Source: Labilibacter sediminis (lineage in GTDB: Bacteria; Bacteroidota; Bacteroidia; Bacteroidales; Marinilabiliaceae). From it: a stretch of DNA of 64,000 bases. The stretch is taken from NCBI RefSeq assembly GCF_005877885.1, contig NZ_VCHY01000001.1, positions 434,001 to 498,000 on the forward strand. The letters are read 5' to 3'. Positions 46,353 through 54,454 of the stretch are shown one piece after another. Each line of letters starts with the position of its first letter. Position 1 is the stretch's first letter. The position numbers were made by a program, and so were the translations under genes. The notes beneath the pieces were generated by a model, which saw only the letters and a program-made list of their open reading frames with translations, had not been told where the DNA came from and made no database searches.

Positions 46353-48819
46353 CCAATACTCTTTGCTGATTCGCTATCTTATTATAAACCACCTCTGTAA
46401 TGTGATCATACGAATTTGATTCAGGTAAAACTGGTTCTAAAAATTCGACCATCACTTTTTTAAAAGGTTTTGGAAACCAACTTCCCTTAGGTAAAGCATC
46501 GTAAGCTCCTTTTATAGAAACCGGAACAATAGGAACATTTAATTCTCTGCTTAAAATCGCAAAGGTCTTTTTAAAATCACCAAGGTGACCATTGATAGTT
46601 CTGGTTCCTTCAGGAAAAATAATAAGGTTCTTATTCTTTTTTAGCGCCTCTCCCATTTTCTGAATAGATTCCTTTAGGTCCTTATTTAAATCCATGATGA
46701 TGATATGATTTCTATTGGCCAAAAACTTTAACCATGCTTTGCGTATATGCTTTTCTTTGGCATAGAAGTAGGTGTTCTTTATGGTTTTATTTTTCAGGAA
46801 TGAAGCCACAAATAATCCATCAAAATAACTTTGATGATTTGGAGCAATGATACAAGGCGTATCCGGGATATTCTTAACTCCTTTTGCCTTTAATCGAAAA
46901 TATAAACTAAAAAACAACTTCGATGTCTTTACAAATGCTCTTCCTGTAAACCATGTTTTTGGTAAAGAAATATGAACTTTTTCCTTTAAAATCTTTGTCC
47001 AGTCAATCTTCTCTACCTCAATTTTACTTCTATGTTTTTCAATATATTCACTTAAGGCTAAAACACTTTTAAATTTCACCAATTCGCCTGGTTCAATACT
47101 AACCCCGAAAGTGGATTTTAAAAACACCTGCATACTTACTTTATCCAGAGAATCCATTCCTAAATCCATCTCCAAATGATAATGAGGTTGTATAATTTTT
47201 CCTTTTTCAGCCTGAAGATATTCTGCAATTACCTTAAACTCCTTACTGTCCACTTCAACAGTATCATGCGATTCTATTTCTTCTACGTTTTCCAGTTCCT
47301 GCAACTTAAACCTTCGTATTTTTCCTAAACGCGTACGTGGTAATTCGCCATCTATTAAGGTAAAATCCATTACTTTTTTATACGAGGCACAGTTTTGATT
47401 GTAATCATCAAAAACCGCCCACTTTATTTGCTGTTTAAGTTCATTTCCATCAGGATATTTTAATAACATTTCATCTGTTGGAACAACAATAGCTTTAAAC
47501 TGATCGCCCGACTGATAAACTCCGGCTTCTTTCACAAAAGCGGCATAATGCTCCAGCTTTTGCTCTAACTCCACCGGGTTAATGTTTTTTCCATTTGACA
47601 GGATCAATATCTCTTTTTTCCTTCCGGTAATAACAAGATAGCCTTCTTTATCAAAATGTCCTAAATCACCGGTATATAACCAACCATCCTTTAACACCTC
47701 GGCAGTTTCTTCCGGTCTTTTATAGTAACCCAGCATCACATTAGGACCTTTGGCTACAATTTCTCCATCTCTAATTTCAACATCACATAATGGCAAAGGA
47801 AAACCTGGTGAACCTACTTTTACTTTTCCCGGGCGGGTAAAAGTAATCATCGGAGCAGCCTCTGTCATACCAAAACCTTCGAGCACCTCAAACCCCAGGG
47901 TTTTATAATCATTACCAACTACCTTATCCAATGCTGCACCTCCACAAACCATGAAGCGAACATGACCTCCGAACTTTTTATGAACTGCACCGAAAACCAG
48001 TTTAGAAAACGATCTGGAGTTTACTTTTTCTGCAAGTTTAAACAATGCCGACGCTACTTTACTTTTATCAATCTTATCTTTTATTCCTTTACGAATGGCA
48101 GAATACAGTCTTGGCACACCTATAATAAGTGTTACCTTGGATTCTTGCAATGTTTTAATAATATCTTCCGATGCCATTGAGGGCGACATGGCTATGGTAG
48201 AACCACCATACAAAGGCATTACCATAGTCCCCAACAATGGAAATATATGATGTAATGGCAACAACATTAGTATACGGTCATCCTGACGAAAAATCTCAAC
48301 ATCGCGTGAAACTGCATAAATATTGGCCAAGATATTCTCATAAGACAACATAACCCCTTTCGGATTACCTGTTGTACCGGAAGTATAAATAATTACTGCA
48401 GTTTTTTCCTTATCCGGGTTTATTACAGGATAATCTGTGTATTCTCCTTCCGAAGCGTCTTCATAATCGTCAATAATAAATACCTGAGGCGTGTAATCCA
48501 CCTGTTCCAAAGCCTTAAGTAATTCCTCCTTTTTATCATTAGAAGTAAACAAAACTTCCGGCTTGCAGTCATTTAAAATATACGATACTTCATCAACCGT
48601 ACACATAAAATCAATGGGAACTACCACTGCGTTATTATTCCATCCCGAATAAAAACTATATATCCAACCAAGCCTGTTTTCAGAAAATATTCCAATCTTC
48701 TTGATGTCTGTTGAATTGTAAAGTGCAGAAAACAATTGAATTTTCTTACCTAAAGTATTATATGCAATAGTTCTTCCTCTTTCCACTATTGCCGCTTTCT
48801 CTCCTTTGTATAAAAACAT
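46342..48819 (-). CDS. Trifunctional acyl-activating enzyme / acyl carrier / PlsC-type acyltransferase
   Basis: Residues 1 to about 505 are an ANL adenylating enzyme: phosphate loop YTSGTTGNPKG, GFGMTEAAP, YTGDLGHFDKEGYLVITGRKK, and a late lysine in RTRLGKIRRFK. Residues about 530-600 are a carrier domain with phosphopantetheine serine in LGMDSLDKVS. Residues about 635-825 are an acyltransferase with NHQSYFD and FPEGTRT. It could activate a fatty acid, hold it on its own carrier and transfer it to a lysophospholipid, a self-contained version of the Aas reaction. E. coli Aas has the acyltransferase first and no carrier domain. It is monocistronic. Confidence 0.88.
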   Translation of the reverse strand: MFLYKGEKAAIVERGRTIAYNTLGKKIQLFSALYNSTDIKKIGIFSENRLGWIYSFYSGWNNNAVVVPIDFMCTVDEVSYILNDCKPEVLFTSNDKKEELLKALEQVDYTPQVFIIDDYEDASEGEYTDYPVINPDKEKTAVIIYTSGTTGNPKGVMLSYENILANIYAVSRDVEIFRQDDRILMLLPLHHIFPLLGTMVMPLYGGSTIAMSPSMASEDIIKTLQESKVTLIIGVPRLYSAIRKGIKDKIDKSKVASALFKLAEKVNSRSFSKLVFGAVHKKFGGHVRFMVCGGAALDKVVGNDYKTLGFEVLEGFGMTEAAPMITFTRPGKVKVGSPGFPLPLCDVEIRDGEIVAKGPNVMLGYYKRPEETAEVLKDGWLYTGDLGHFDKEGYLVITGRKKEILILSNGKNINPVELEQKLEHYAAFVKEAGVYQSGDQFKAIVVPTDEMLLKYPDGNELKQQIKWAVFDDYNQNCASYKKVMDFTLIDGELPRTRLGKIRRFKLQELENVEEIESHDTVEVDSKEFKVIAEYLQAEKGKIIQPHYHLEMDLGMDSLDKVSMQVFLKSTFGVSIEPGELVKFKSVLALSEYIEKHRSKIEVEKIDWTKILKEKVHISLPKTWFTGRAFVKTSKLFFSLYFRLKAKGVKNIPDTPCIIAPNHQSYFDGLFVASFLKNKTIKNTYFYAKEKHIRKAWLKFLANRNHIIIMDLNKDLKESIQKMGEALKKNKNLIIFPEGTRTINGHLGDFKKTFAILSRELNVPIVPVSIKGAYDALPKGSWFPKPFKKVMVEFLEPVLPESNSYDHITEVVYNKIANQQRVLVNR

Positions 48820-49126
48820 ACGATGCGTTTAATATGCAGCCAAATATATATAAAATTCGTATCCATAAGTCAAATATTCTAATAGATATAAAAATTAATG
48901 GCTTGAACTAACTATTTCTATGTATGAAACTCAATGTCTGCATTTTGGTTTAAAAAAAAAAACTTAATTTGGATTTTTCTAACGCTCATACTTATTTTGT
49001 AATATCAAATTATAAATATTAGTCAGGTAGAATCTAATATGCAATTTTTCTATTTTAAAGAATTGCACAAAAAGGTAAAATACAAACAGCCTGATAGTTC
49101 CGTAAGTCACAAAAAAACTCATTCAT
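48820..49126. other. AT-rich intergenic region
   Basis: A 307-bp divergent gap between the acyl-activating gene and the DJ-1-family gene. It contains an A10 run near 48953 but no gene, hairpin or repeat that I can support; promoters for both neighbours are expected here. Confidence 0.4.
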
Positions 49127-49678
49127 ATGAAGCAGGTTTATATATTTTTAGCTGAAGGTTTTGAAGAAATTGAAGCCATCACCCCCATTGATGTTCTTCG
49201 TAGAGCTGACATCCAGGTAACAACTGTTTCTATCACCAATAACCACAAGGTAAACGGGGCTCATAACATCCCTGTTATTGCAGATATTACTTACGAAAAA
49301 TCTGATTACAGCGATGCTGATTTAGTAATTCTTCCCGGCGGAATGCCCGGTACCATAAACCTAAACGAACATGAAGCATTAAAACAACTATTGGTAAAAC
49401 TTGCGAAGAGCCAAAAACTCATTGGTGCTATATGCGCTGCACCTATGATATTAGGTGAATTAGAACTCCTAAAAGGCAAACAGGCCACATGCTATCCCGG
49501 CTTTCAAAAACACCTAAAAAGTGCTCAATACACGGCTTCCTCCTCTGAAGTTTCCGATGGCATTGTAACTGCAAACGGAGTTGGTTCGGCGCTAACTTTT
49601 GCACTTGAACTGGTTTCTTTAATAAAAGGCAAAAAAATAGCCAGCGAACTGGCTACTAAAATGCTATATAATTTTTAA
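49127..49678 (+). CDS. DJ-1/PfpI family protein
   Basis: A 183-residue DJ-1-like protein: Cys103 in the nucleophile elbow GAICAAP and Glu16 in GFEEIEA, matching human Cys106/Glu18, with VILPGGMPGT before it. The length and C-terminal LALELVSLIKG fit DJ-1/YajL. Such proteins are proposed glyoxalase, deglycase or redox chaperones, with function debated. It converges with the DUF4251 gene, 6 bases away. Confidence 0.88.
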   Translation: MKQVYIFLAEGFEEIEAITPIDVLRRADIQVTTVSITNNHKVNGAHNIPVIADITYEKSDYSDADLVILPGGMPGTINLNEHEALKQLLVKLAKSQKLIGAICAAPMILGELELLKGKQATCYPGFQKHLKSAQYTASSSEVSDGIVTANGVGSALTFALELVSLIKGKKIASELATKMLYNF

Positions 49679-49684
49679 ACTTTG

Positions 49685-50215
49685 TTATTTCTTTTCTTCC
49701 GGCTTCCATTCTTCAACATTACCATTATAAGAAATGGTCTGCCGGTTATTACTTACAACAGTAAGACTGGCACTACCTGAATGAAAAATATCCAACTGAC
49801 AGCGAAATACATCATTATTCTCTTTCACTTCAAAGGATAAGCTTATTCTTCCTTTCTTTTCATTAATTTCCATTTCTTTTTCGGAAACTTTATTATCAAA
49901 ATTTATTCCGCCTCTTTCGCCAGGCGTACTCTGGTATGCACGGCCAAAGTATGGCATTTCAGCTTTTGCCGAATCGTTTGATAACCTCAGGTAATTAGGA
50001 TTACTGATTAAATCAATACTTCTCCATCCTGAAGGGAAAGCTCTGTCTGCAACAAATTCTATATTTTTGTCTTTTACCAGCTCAATCATTTCATTCAGCT
50101 GCTCCTGTTTCTGAATCTTTTTCTTTTCTTTTCTGCTTAGTTTGTCTTGCGACCATACATTACCTACTCCTAATAGTAATGCAAATACTAAAAAATACTT
50201 AATCATATTTACCAT
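49685..50215 (-). CDS. DUF4251 periplasmic protein
   Basis: A signal peptide (MIKYFLVFALLLGVGNVWSQ) precedes a basic coiled stretch (DKLSRKEKKKIQKQEQ) and a beta domain with the sequence GWRSIDLISNPNYLRLSNDSAKAEMPYFGRAYQ broken up as in DUF4251, a Bacteroidota family of unknown function. The frame starts at 50215, but the ATG three codons later gives a cleaner signal peptide. Monocistronic. Confidence 0.82.
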   Translation of the reverse strand: MVNMIKYFLVFALLLGVGNVWSQDKLSRKEKKKIQKQEQLNEMIELVKDKNIEFVADRAFPSGWRSIDLISNPNYLRLSNDSAKAEMPYFGRAYQSTPGERGGINFDNKVSEKEMEINEKKGRISLSFEVKENNDVFRCQLDIFHSGSASLTVVSNNRQTISYNGNVEEWKPEEKK

Positions 50216-50297
50216 AGCTAAAAAATTTAAATGGTTTAGTTAAATTTGTATCAAAATTAATACCAAAACTTTAAAAGTCAATTCTTACATAAAACAT

Positions 50298-50480
50298 ATG
50301 ACCACAACTTTTGCCAATAAATGCTTTGTTTGCGGTATTAAATTATTAGATAATATTGAAAAAAACAAGGTAACTAACCTTCCGATATGCAGTAAATGCA
50401 AAGGCACACCAAAGGAACGTGTAAAAGAAAAAGAGGCTTTAGACTCTTTAGCTGATGGTTTTGTATGCGGCTGTATTTAA
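50298..50480 (+). CDS. Small zinc-ribbon-like protein
   Basis: A 60-residue protein with two CxxC pairs (Cys9/Cys12 in CFVC, Cys31/Cys34 in CSKC) spaced like a zinc ribbon, plus a terminal CGC (Cys57, Cys59). The internal KNKVTNLPICSKCKG resembles short zinc-binding proteins. Although small, the regular cysteine pairs make it more credible than a chance frame. It is the last gene I assign to the chromosome before the prophage. Confidence 0.6.
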   Translation: MTTTFANKCFVCGIKLLDNIEKNKVTNLPICSKCKGTPKERVKEKEALDSLADGFVCGCI

Positions 50481-50645
50481 AAAAACAGAACTACAGAACA
50501 GCCATAAGATTTTGATATTTTTCCTATAAATAATATAGAATGAATTACCTCTCAGTAGATAAGTTAAAGGTTATACACCATTACAAAACACTGACCAGTA
50601 GCTAGTTATTTTTTTGAAAAAAAATTATTTTTCTTCTTTACACCT

Positions 50646-50843
50646 TTGGATAGTTTAAAATTAAAAGGGGAAATCATAACGGCTGTAGGTGAGGTCTTCA
50701 AAAAGAGCATAAAAAAAGAGAGATGCTATATAATACTATTACATAACACCCCTCCGAAAATAATTTTTCAAGTAGGTATATCATACGATGATACCCCGAC
50801 AACTTTTAAATACTTTAAATTACAAGAACGGAAACAACTCTGA
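50646..50843 (+). CDS. Doubtful small ORF
   Basis: A 65-codon frame that can start only at TTG (at 50646). It contains EVFKKSIKKERCYIILLHN and has no motif I recognise. The strand upstream is T/A-rich without a clear promoter. Listed because nothing else explains this gap. Confidence 0.2.
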   Translation: MDSLKLKGEIITAVGEVFKKSIKKERCYIILLHNTPPKIIFQVGISYDDTPTTFKYFKLQERKQL

Positions 50844-51026
50844 TATCATTCTGAAAAATTCATAAAAATCAATCGTATTCAAGCCATCCCATAAACCCCA
50901 ATCAAAGGTTTCATTTAAAAAACTAATCCCCTTCACTAGGGTTTTACACTGATTAAAAAATCTAGCGCAGCCACGAAGTATTTTCAATCCCTTCTTGGTC
51001 TTAGAATTCTTTGCTTTCTTTAGCAT
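50820..51026 (-). CDS. Small hypothetical protein at the prophage edge
   Basis: An ATG-started 68-codon frame with basic N-terminus (LKKAKNSKTKKGLKIL) and an aromatic C-terminal half (FDWGLWDGLNTIDFYEFF). The basic start followed by amphipathic helices resembles the 43-residue frame at 51881-52012, so both may be small phage products. The family is unknown. Confidence 0.35.
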   Translation of the reverse strand: MLKKAKNSKTKKGLKILRGCARFFNQCKTLVKGISFLNETFDWGLWDGLNTIDFYEFFRMISELFPFL

Positions 51027-51052
51027 TTGTCTAAAATTATCGTCATTAAAAT

Positions 51053-51068
51053 GAGGTCATATGACCTC
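51053..51068. promoter_or_regulatory. Perfect 16-bp palindrome GAGGTCATATGACCTC
   Basis: This uninterrupted palindrome lies in the 190-bp gap between a minus-strand small frame and the plus-strand gene at 51220. Its length and symmetry suit a binding site for a dimeric repressor. Confidence 0.45.
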
Positions 51069-51219
51069 TTATCAAGGAACCCTTACAAGAAAGCGAATAG
51101 GGTATCCCATTGCAAAACTACAATAATTAATATTAAGAATACTTCTAAATAATCCCTACATAATTGTACACCTAAAGAAAATAGTATATTAGTGCTCTTC
51201 TAACCAAACACTAATCTTT

Positions 51220-51840
51220 ATGTTATGTGATTTATGGAATTTTATTGGTGTAAATACTTCTGAAATTCAAGCATTAACTGCAACACTAGGTTTTCTATCA
51301 ACCATTATATTAGTAGGTATTACAGCATACTATACTATTATCACAAAAAAAATATTAAACACCACTACTGAGGACTTTAAAATAAACAAACATCCTTTTG
51401 TAAATTTTGAAACAATAAAAATTGAAAATATAGATGTTGGATCAATAATAGATGATGAATTTGTTGAATCAGGTGCAACCAATGTACTATTTAATGCGGA
51501 CTTGATTAATAAATCACAAATTCCTGTGAAAATATTTCGTCTTGAATTTGACTATGATAGACCAAATAAGAAAGGCATTGATTATACTAATTTTGATGTA
51601 GTATTAGCAACAAATGAAACAACTAGAAAAAGTATGGGTAGGGCTAATTTTAAAATTAAATCATTCCTTGTTGTAACCTGTACGGTTTATTACACCTCAA
51701 TTTTCGATACCTCTAGAATATACTACACACAAAAAAGAGTACAAGTACATTCTAATTATGATGCTATAAATGAGTTTAATACTACAACAGGAGAAATTAC
51801 CAATAAAAAAAGAATAAAAGAACTTACAAAATCAATCTAA
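51220..51840 (+). CDS. Membrane-anchored hypothetical protein, possible prophage moron
   Basis: A single membrane helix near residues 18-42 (LTATLGFLSTIILVGITAYY) anchors a mostly beta soluble domain (about 60-195) that may lie in the cytoplasm or periplasm. No family recognised. It is the only well-supported plus-strand gene near the prophage edge, against the direction of the structural genes, and has its own promoter gap and terminator. That layout is typical of lysogeny-expressed accessory genes, but its role cannot be read. Confidence 0.65.
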   Translation: MLCDLWNFIGVNTSEIQALTATLGFLSTIILVGITAYYTIITKKILNTTTEDFKINKHPFVNFETIKIENIDVGSIIDDEFVESGATNVLFNADLINKSQIPVKIFRLEFDYDRPNKKGIDYTNFDVVLATNETTRKSMGRANFKIKSFLVVTCTVYYTSIFDTSRIYYTQKRVQVHSNYDAINEFNTTTGEITNKKRIKELTKSI

Positions 51841-51879
51841 AAAAGGGATAACCAAATTAATGATTACCCCTACTTTTTA
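51841..51879. terminator. Bidirectional terminator hairpin at the prophage end
   Basis: GGGATAA / TTACCCC arms (one mismatch) enclose CCAAATTAATGA, with TACTTTTT on the plus side and CCCTTTTT when read on the minus strand. It lies between converging frames ending at 51840 and 51881. The loop matches that of the terminator at 53420-53451. Confidence 0.6.
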
Positions 51880-51880
51880 A

Positions 51881-52012
51881 TTATAACACCTCTATTAAGT
51901 CTATAATGACTTTTATCAGTTTGGTTAAATTACTGATAAAGCGTGTTACTTGTTTTAGTCTTTCATTCCATTTAGTTTTAATTTTTTTAGTTTTTGAAGA
52001 ATTAAACTCCAT
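51881..52012 (-). CDS. 43-residue basic amphipathic peptide of the prophage
   Basis: An ATG-started frame reading MEFNSSKTKKIKTKWNERL, then VTRFISNLTKLIKVIIDLIEVL. It has a basic N-terminus and a hydrophobic amphipathic C-terminal helix. It follows the lysis genes on the same strand and ends 2 bases before a terminator hairpin, which supports it as a real last gene. It could be membrane-active; no family is known to me. Confidence 0.4.
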   Translation of the reverse strand: MEFNSSKTKKIKTKWNERLKQVTRFISNLTKLIKVIIDLIEVL

Positions 52013-52187
52013 AACATAAAAATTAAAAATTAAACAACACTGTAAAGATAGTAATTATTTAGAATCTTTCTAAATAAGAATGGAGAAAAATAAAAAAAGG
52101 TGACATAAATTAATACGTCACCTGATTTCTGATTCCCAAATATTTTGGAATTTTTAACCAAACCAATATAAATCTAATAATAATTAT

Positions 52188-52436
52188 CTAGAAAAGTCCT
52201 AAAAATTTTTTCTTTTTCTTTGGTGTTGGTTTTTGATCTTGTGATTGGGTATTATCCAAATCAATAACTATATCACCTGTACCTTTACCTTTTATATCTC
52301 CAATGGATATTTCAGTTTTATTTCCACTGTTTTGTTCTGCTTCATTTTTACCATAATAAAAACCTGTAGCTAACCCAAAACCGAAACCAACAAGAAATAA
52401 TAATATTTTCCCTGCTAACGTTAATTTATGCCACAT
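52188..52436 (-). CDS. Small membrane protein of the lysis module
   Basis: An 82-residue protein with one N-terminal membrane helix (ILLFLVGFGFGLATGFYYG, about 11-29) and a hydrophilic tail ending in a lysine cluster (KKKKKFLGLF). It overlaps the endolysin gene by 11 bases, so it belongs to the lysis operon. Single-pass topology with a soluble tail resembles a spanin inner-membrane subunit, but the tail is short and I cannot confirm it. Confidence 0.6.
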   Translation of the reverse strand: MWHKLTLAGKILLFLVGFGFGLATGFYYGKNEAEQNSGNKTEISIGDIKGKGTGDIVIDLDNTQSQDQKPTPKKKKKFLGLF

Positions 52437-52836
52437 TTACTAAATTATTTAAATACTTTACTTGATTATCATTTAACCCTGCACAAAATGGCTTTTTAGC
52501 ATCAAATGCAGAATGTTGATCTACTAACCTTATTCTATCACTTAATTGAATAGTTAGTTGCTCTAAAGCTTTCATTTGTGCTTGTGTGAAGCTGTTACTT
52601 TTACCACTCAAACACACACCCCAACTTTTACTGTTTATTCCTCTACAGTGTGCACCATTAACTTTTAACTTTCTACCTTTTTGTATAGTACCATCTTTTT
52701 TTATGAAGAAGTGATAACCAACATCTACAAAATTTCTTTCTTCAACGTGCCATTTTCTAATAACACTTATATCATCGTGTGTTTTGTAGTCACTATCTGA
52801 ACAATGAACTACTAATATCTTTTTACCTTTTATCAC
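52426..52836 (-). CDS. Phage endolysin, N-acetylmuramoyl-L-alanine amidase (Amidase_2)
   Basis: A 136-residue amidase of the T7-lysozyme/PGRP type: zinc ligands His11 (VVHCSDS), His108 (DQHSAFD) and Cys118 (KKPFC), with catalytic Tyr41 (GYHFFI) and Lys115. NGAHCRGINSKSWGVCLSG is the usual central segment. It cleaves the amide bond between MurNAc and the stem peptide during lysis. It has no signal peptide, so it needs a holin; small membrane proteins are encoded directly upstream. Confidence 0.92.
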   Translation of the reverse strand: MIKGKKILVVHCSDSDYKTHDDISVIRKWHVEERNFVDVGYHFFIKKDGTIQKGRKLKVNGAHCRGINSKSWGVCLSGKSNSFTQAQMKALEQLTIQLSDRIRLVDQHSAFDAKKPFCAGLNDNQVKYLNNLVNVA

Positions 52837-52842
52837 TTTTCA

Positions 52843-53091
52843 TTACTTTTTATCTTTTGTTGTTATGTATTGCACCACCTTTTCAATACCTTTTAGACCA
52901 AATGCAGAACCTATTATATAGAATAGGTATTTCATACTTATTTCAAATACTACTGCATTTAATAGGGGTAGAAATAGTGATATGATGATGATCAACACCA
53001 TCACTATAAAAGCAAAAACACCAACCATTCGGTTAGTGCTTGCTTCATCGGAATTACTTAATAATTTATTTAACCATTTCATTTTTTTCAA
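52843..53091 (-). CDS. Holin-like small membrane protein
   Basis: An 82-residue protein with two hydrophobic helices (about 24-47 and 50-70, including FAFIVMVLIIIISLFLPLL) and charged ends (MKKMKWLNKLL, KDKK). Size, topology and position 6 bases before the endolysin gene fit a phage holin. It overlaps the preceding gene by 26 bases. Confidence 0.7.
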   Translation of the reverse strand: MKKMKWLNKLLSNSDEASTNRMVGVFAFIVMVLIIIISLFLPLLNAVVFEISMKYLFYIIGSAFGLKGIEKVVQYITTKDKK

Positions 53092-53395
53092 TTTTATATT
53101 TTGGTTCTGTTGGAAATGCTTTATTGTAGACCGCCACCAACTGCAGAAAACCTATTATAATTACTACTGCAAAAGATGTTAAGAATACTTTCTTATATCG
53201 CTTGAACGCCCTATAATCAAGTAATTCGTCATCAATTAATTGTATTTTATTGGTGTTAGGACATTTAAAAAAATGGTTTTTTTCATTCTCTTTCATTTCT
53301 TTTATGTCACCTTTTAGTTCATTTATATCTTCTTTAAGTCCTTGAAAATGTGAATCAAAATATTTGTATATCATATCTATTTCATTACTACTCAT
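53066..53395 (-). CDS. Coiled-coil single-pass membrane protein of the lysis module
   Basis: Residues about 12-50 form an acidic coiled coil (LKEDINELKGDIKEMKENEKN), and about 72-92 a membrane helix (VFLTSFAVVIIIGFLQLVAVY). This build resembles phage holin-accessory or tail-lysis junction proteins of the hemolysin XhlA type. It is the first gene of the lysis operon after the terminator at 53420-53451. Confidence 0.6.
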   Translation of the reverse strand: MSSNEIDMIYKYFDSHFQGLKEDINELKGDIKEMKENEKNHFFKCPNTNKIQLIDDELLDYRAFKRYKKVFLTSFAVVIIIGFLQLVAVYNKAFPTEPKYKIEKNEMVK

Positions 53396-53419
53396 ATGTT
53401 TAGTTATTATTTTTTATCT

Positions 53420-53451
53420 AAAAAACCCCCACCAAATTAATGATAGGGGTT
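53420..53451 (-). terminator. Terminator between tail and lysis genes
   Basis: AACCCC / GGGGTT arms enclose a loop containing CCAAATTAATGA, followed on the minus strand by GGGTTTTTT. It lies 22 bases after the stop codon at 53473. Confidence 0.7.
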
Positions 53452-53472
53452 AGTGATTTATTGTTATTTACT

Positions 53473-54453
53473 TTATTCAATTGGTGCTAAATCATCCATT
53501 ACAAATGATTTTACACCATTCCAAGATGTTGAACCACCTGCACCACCTAAGTTTGTTAATCTTGCCCTGTAATATATAGTTGTACCTAGACTAAAAGAAC
53601 CTGGGATACTAAAATTTGATTCAGAACCATATGATACACCATCAGGTGTTGTTGTAACAGAACCCGATACTGTACACCCATTTAAACTAAAATCATCAGC
53701 CGTATTAAATTCAATTAACCAACTTATTGTTGCATCTGTAGTTGTGTAGTCATTGGCTTTTATTTCAATATTACCACTTACACCTTTACTATCTGTTAAA
53801 TACCAACCTGCAGCACTAGTAGCTTGAATAGTAACTGTAGGTGTTACTGTAACACTTTCTGGTACAACAAAAGGAAAAATAAATTCATCATCATTTGATT
53901 CAATTGCTAAATTTTCGTCACTATCCCATCTTCTTATATCACTACCTAAATGTGTAACACGTATATATACTGTGCTACCTGCGACCAAATCACCCTGACC
54001 ATCAAAAGAATCTAAATCATAAGGACTAAACCAAAATGATTTTGTGTATTGGTTATTAAAAATTGTGAAAGTAGAAACAAACATACCATCACCGTGTTGA
54101 TAGTCATTAGTTCTTTTTACCTCAATTGAGAAATCGTGATCAGTATTATCATCAACCGCCCAAGATGGAAATGAAAATAAATCAAGTGCAAACCTACATC
54201 CATCTTCATAACTCGTTGAAGTATTGACTATTCCATCCATAGACCAACATTTCCAATAATGGTCATACCCCCTAAAATCACCTAAATCATAGGGTGCTGC
54301 TAAACTTCTAGACCTCCCCCAACCACGTAGAGTTGAAGAAAAACCCCAATAATTAACTTTTGGGGATTTACGTAAAACGCTAACACTATTTGAACTTTCA
54401 CCTATTTCATTTTTAACTATTGTTGTTGTTATATTACTTGTTGGTAATGCCAT
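53473..54453 (-). CDS. Phage virion-associated protein, probably tail/adsorption
   Basis: A 326-residue beta-rich protein with repeated aromatic and glycine-rich strands. The C-terminal half (about 195-320) looks like one or two fibronectin/Ig-like domains (VTVTPTVTIQATSAAGWYL; FSLGTTIYYRARLTNLGG). It follows the tail fibre gene with a one-base gap and precedes the terminator, so it is cotranscribed with the fibre and could be an accessory fibre, chaperone or host-binding protein. No closer family is recognised. Confidence 0.6.
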   Translation of the reverse strand: MALPTSNITTTIVKNEIGESSNSVSVLRKSPKVNYWGFSSTLRGWGRSRSLAAPYDLGDFRGYDHYWKCWSMDGIVNTSTSYEDGCRFALDLFSFPSWAVDDNTDHDFSIEVKRTNDYQHGDGMFVSTFTIFNNQYTKSFWFSPYDLDSFDGQGDLVAGSTVYIRVTHLGSDIRRWDSDENLAIESNDDEFIFPFVVPESVTVTPTVTIQATSAAGWYLTDSKGVSGNIEIKANDYTTTDATISWLIEFNTADDFSLNGCTVSGSVTTTPDGVSYGSESNFSIPGSFSLGTTIYYRARLTNLGGAGGSTSWNGVKSFVMDDLAPIE

Positions 54454-54454
54454 A

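Larger units (their letters stand above)
50481..51219. other. Junction region, probable prophage edge
   Basis: No strong gene. Two small candidate frames overlap tail to tail (50646-50843 and 50820-51026), and a 16-bp palindrome lies at 51053-51068. I could not find an attachment-site duplication because the other prophage end is outside the window. Confidence 0.4.

Noticed and set aside
50646-50843. Confident gene at the prophage boundary
   Set aside because: Only a TTG start is available and no motif is visible; it is listed at low confidence instead.
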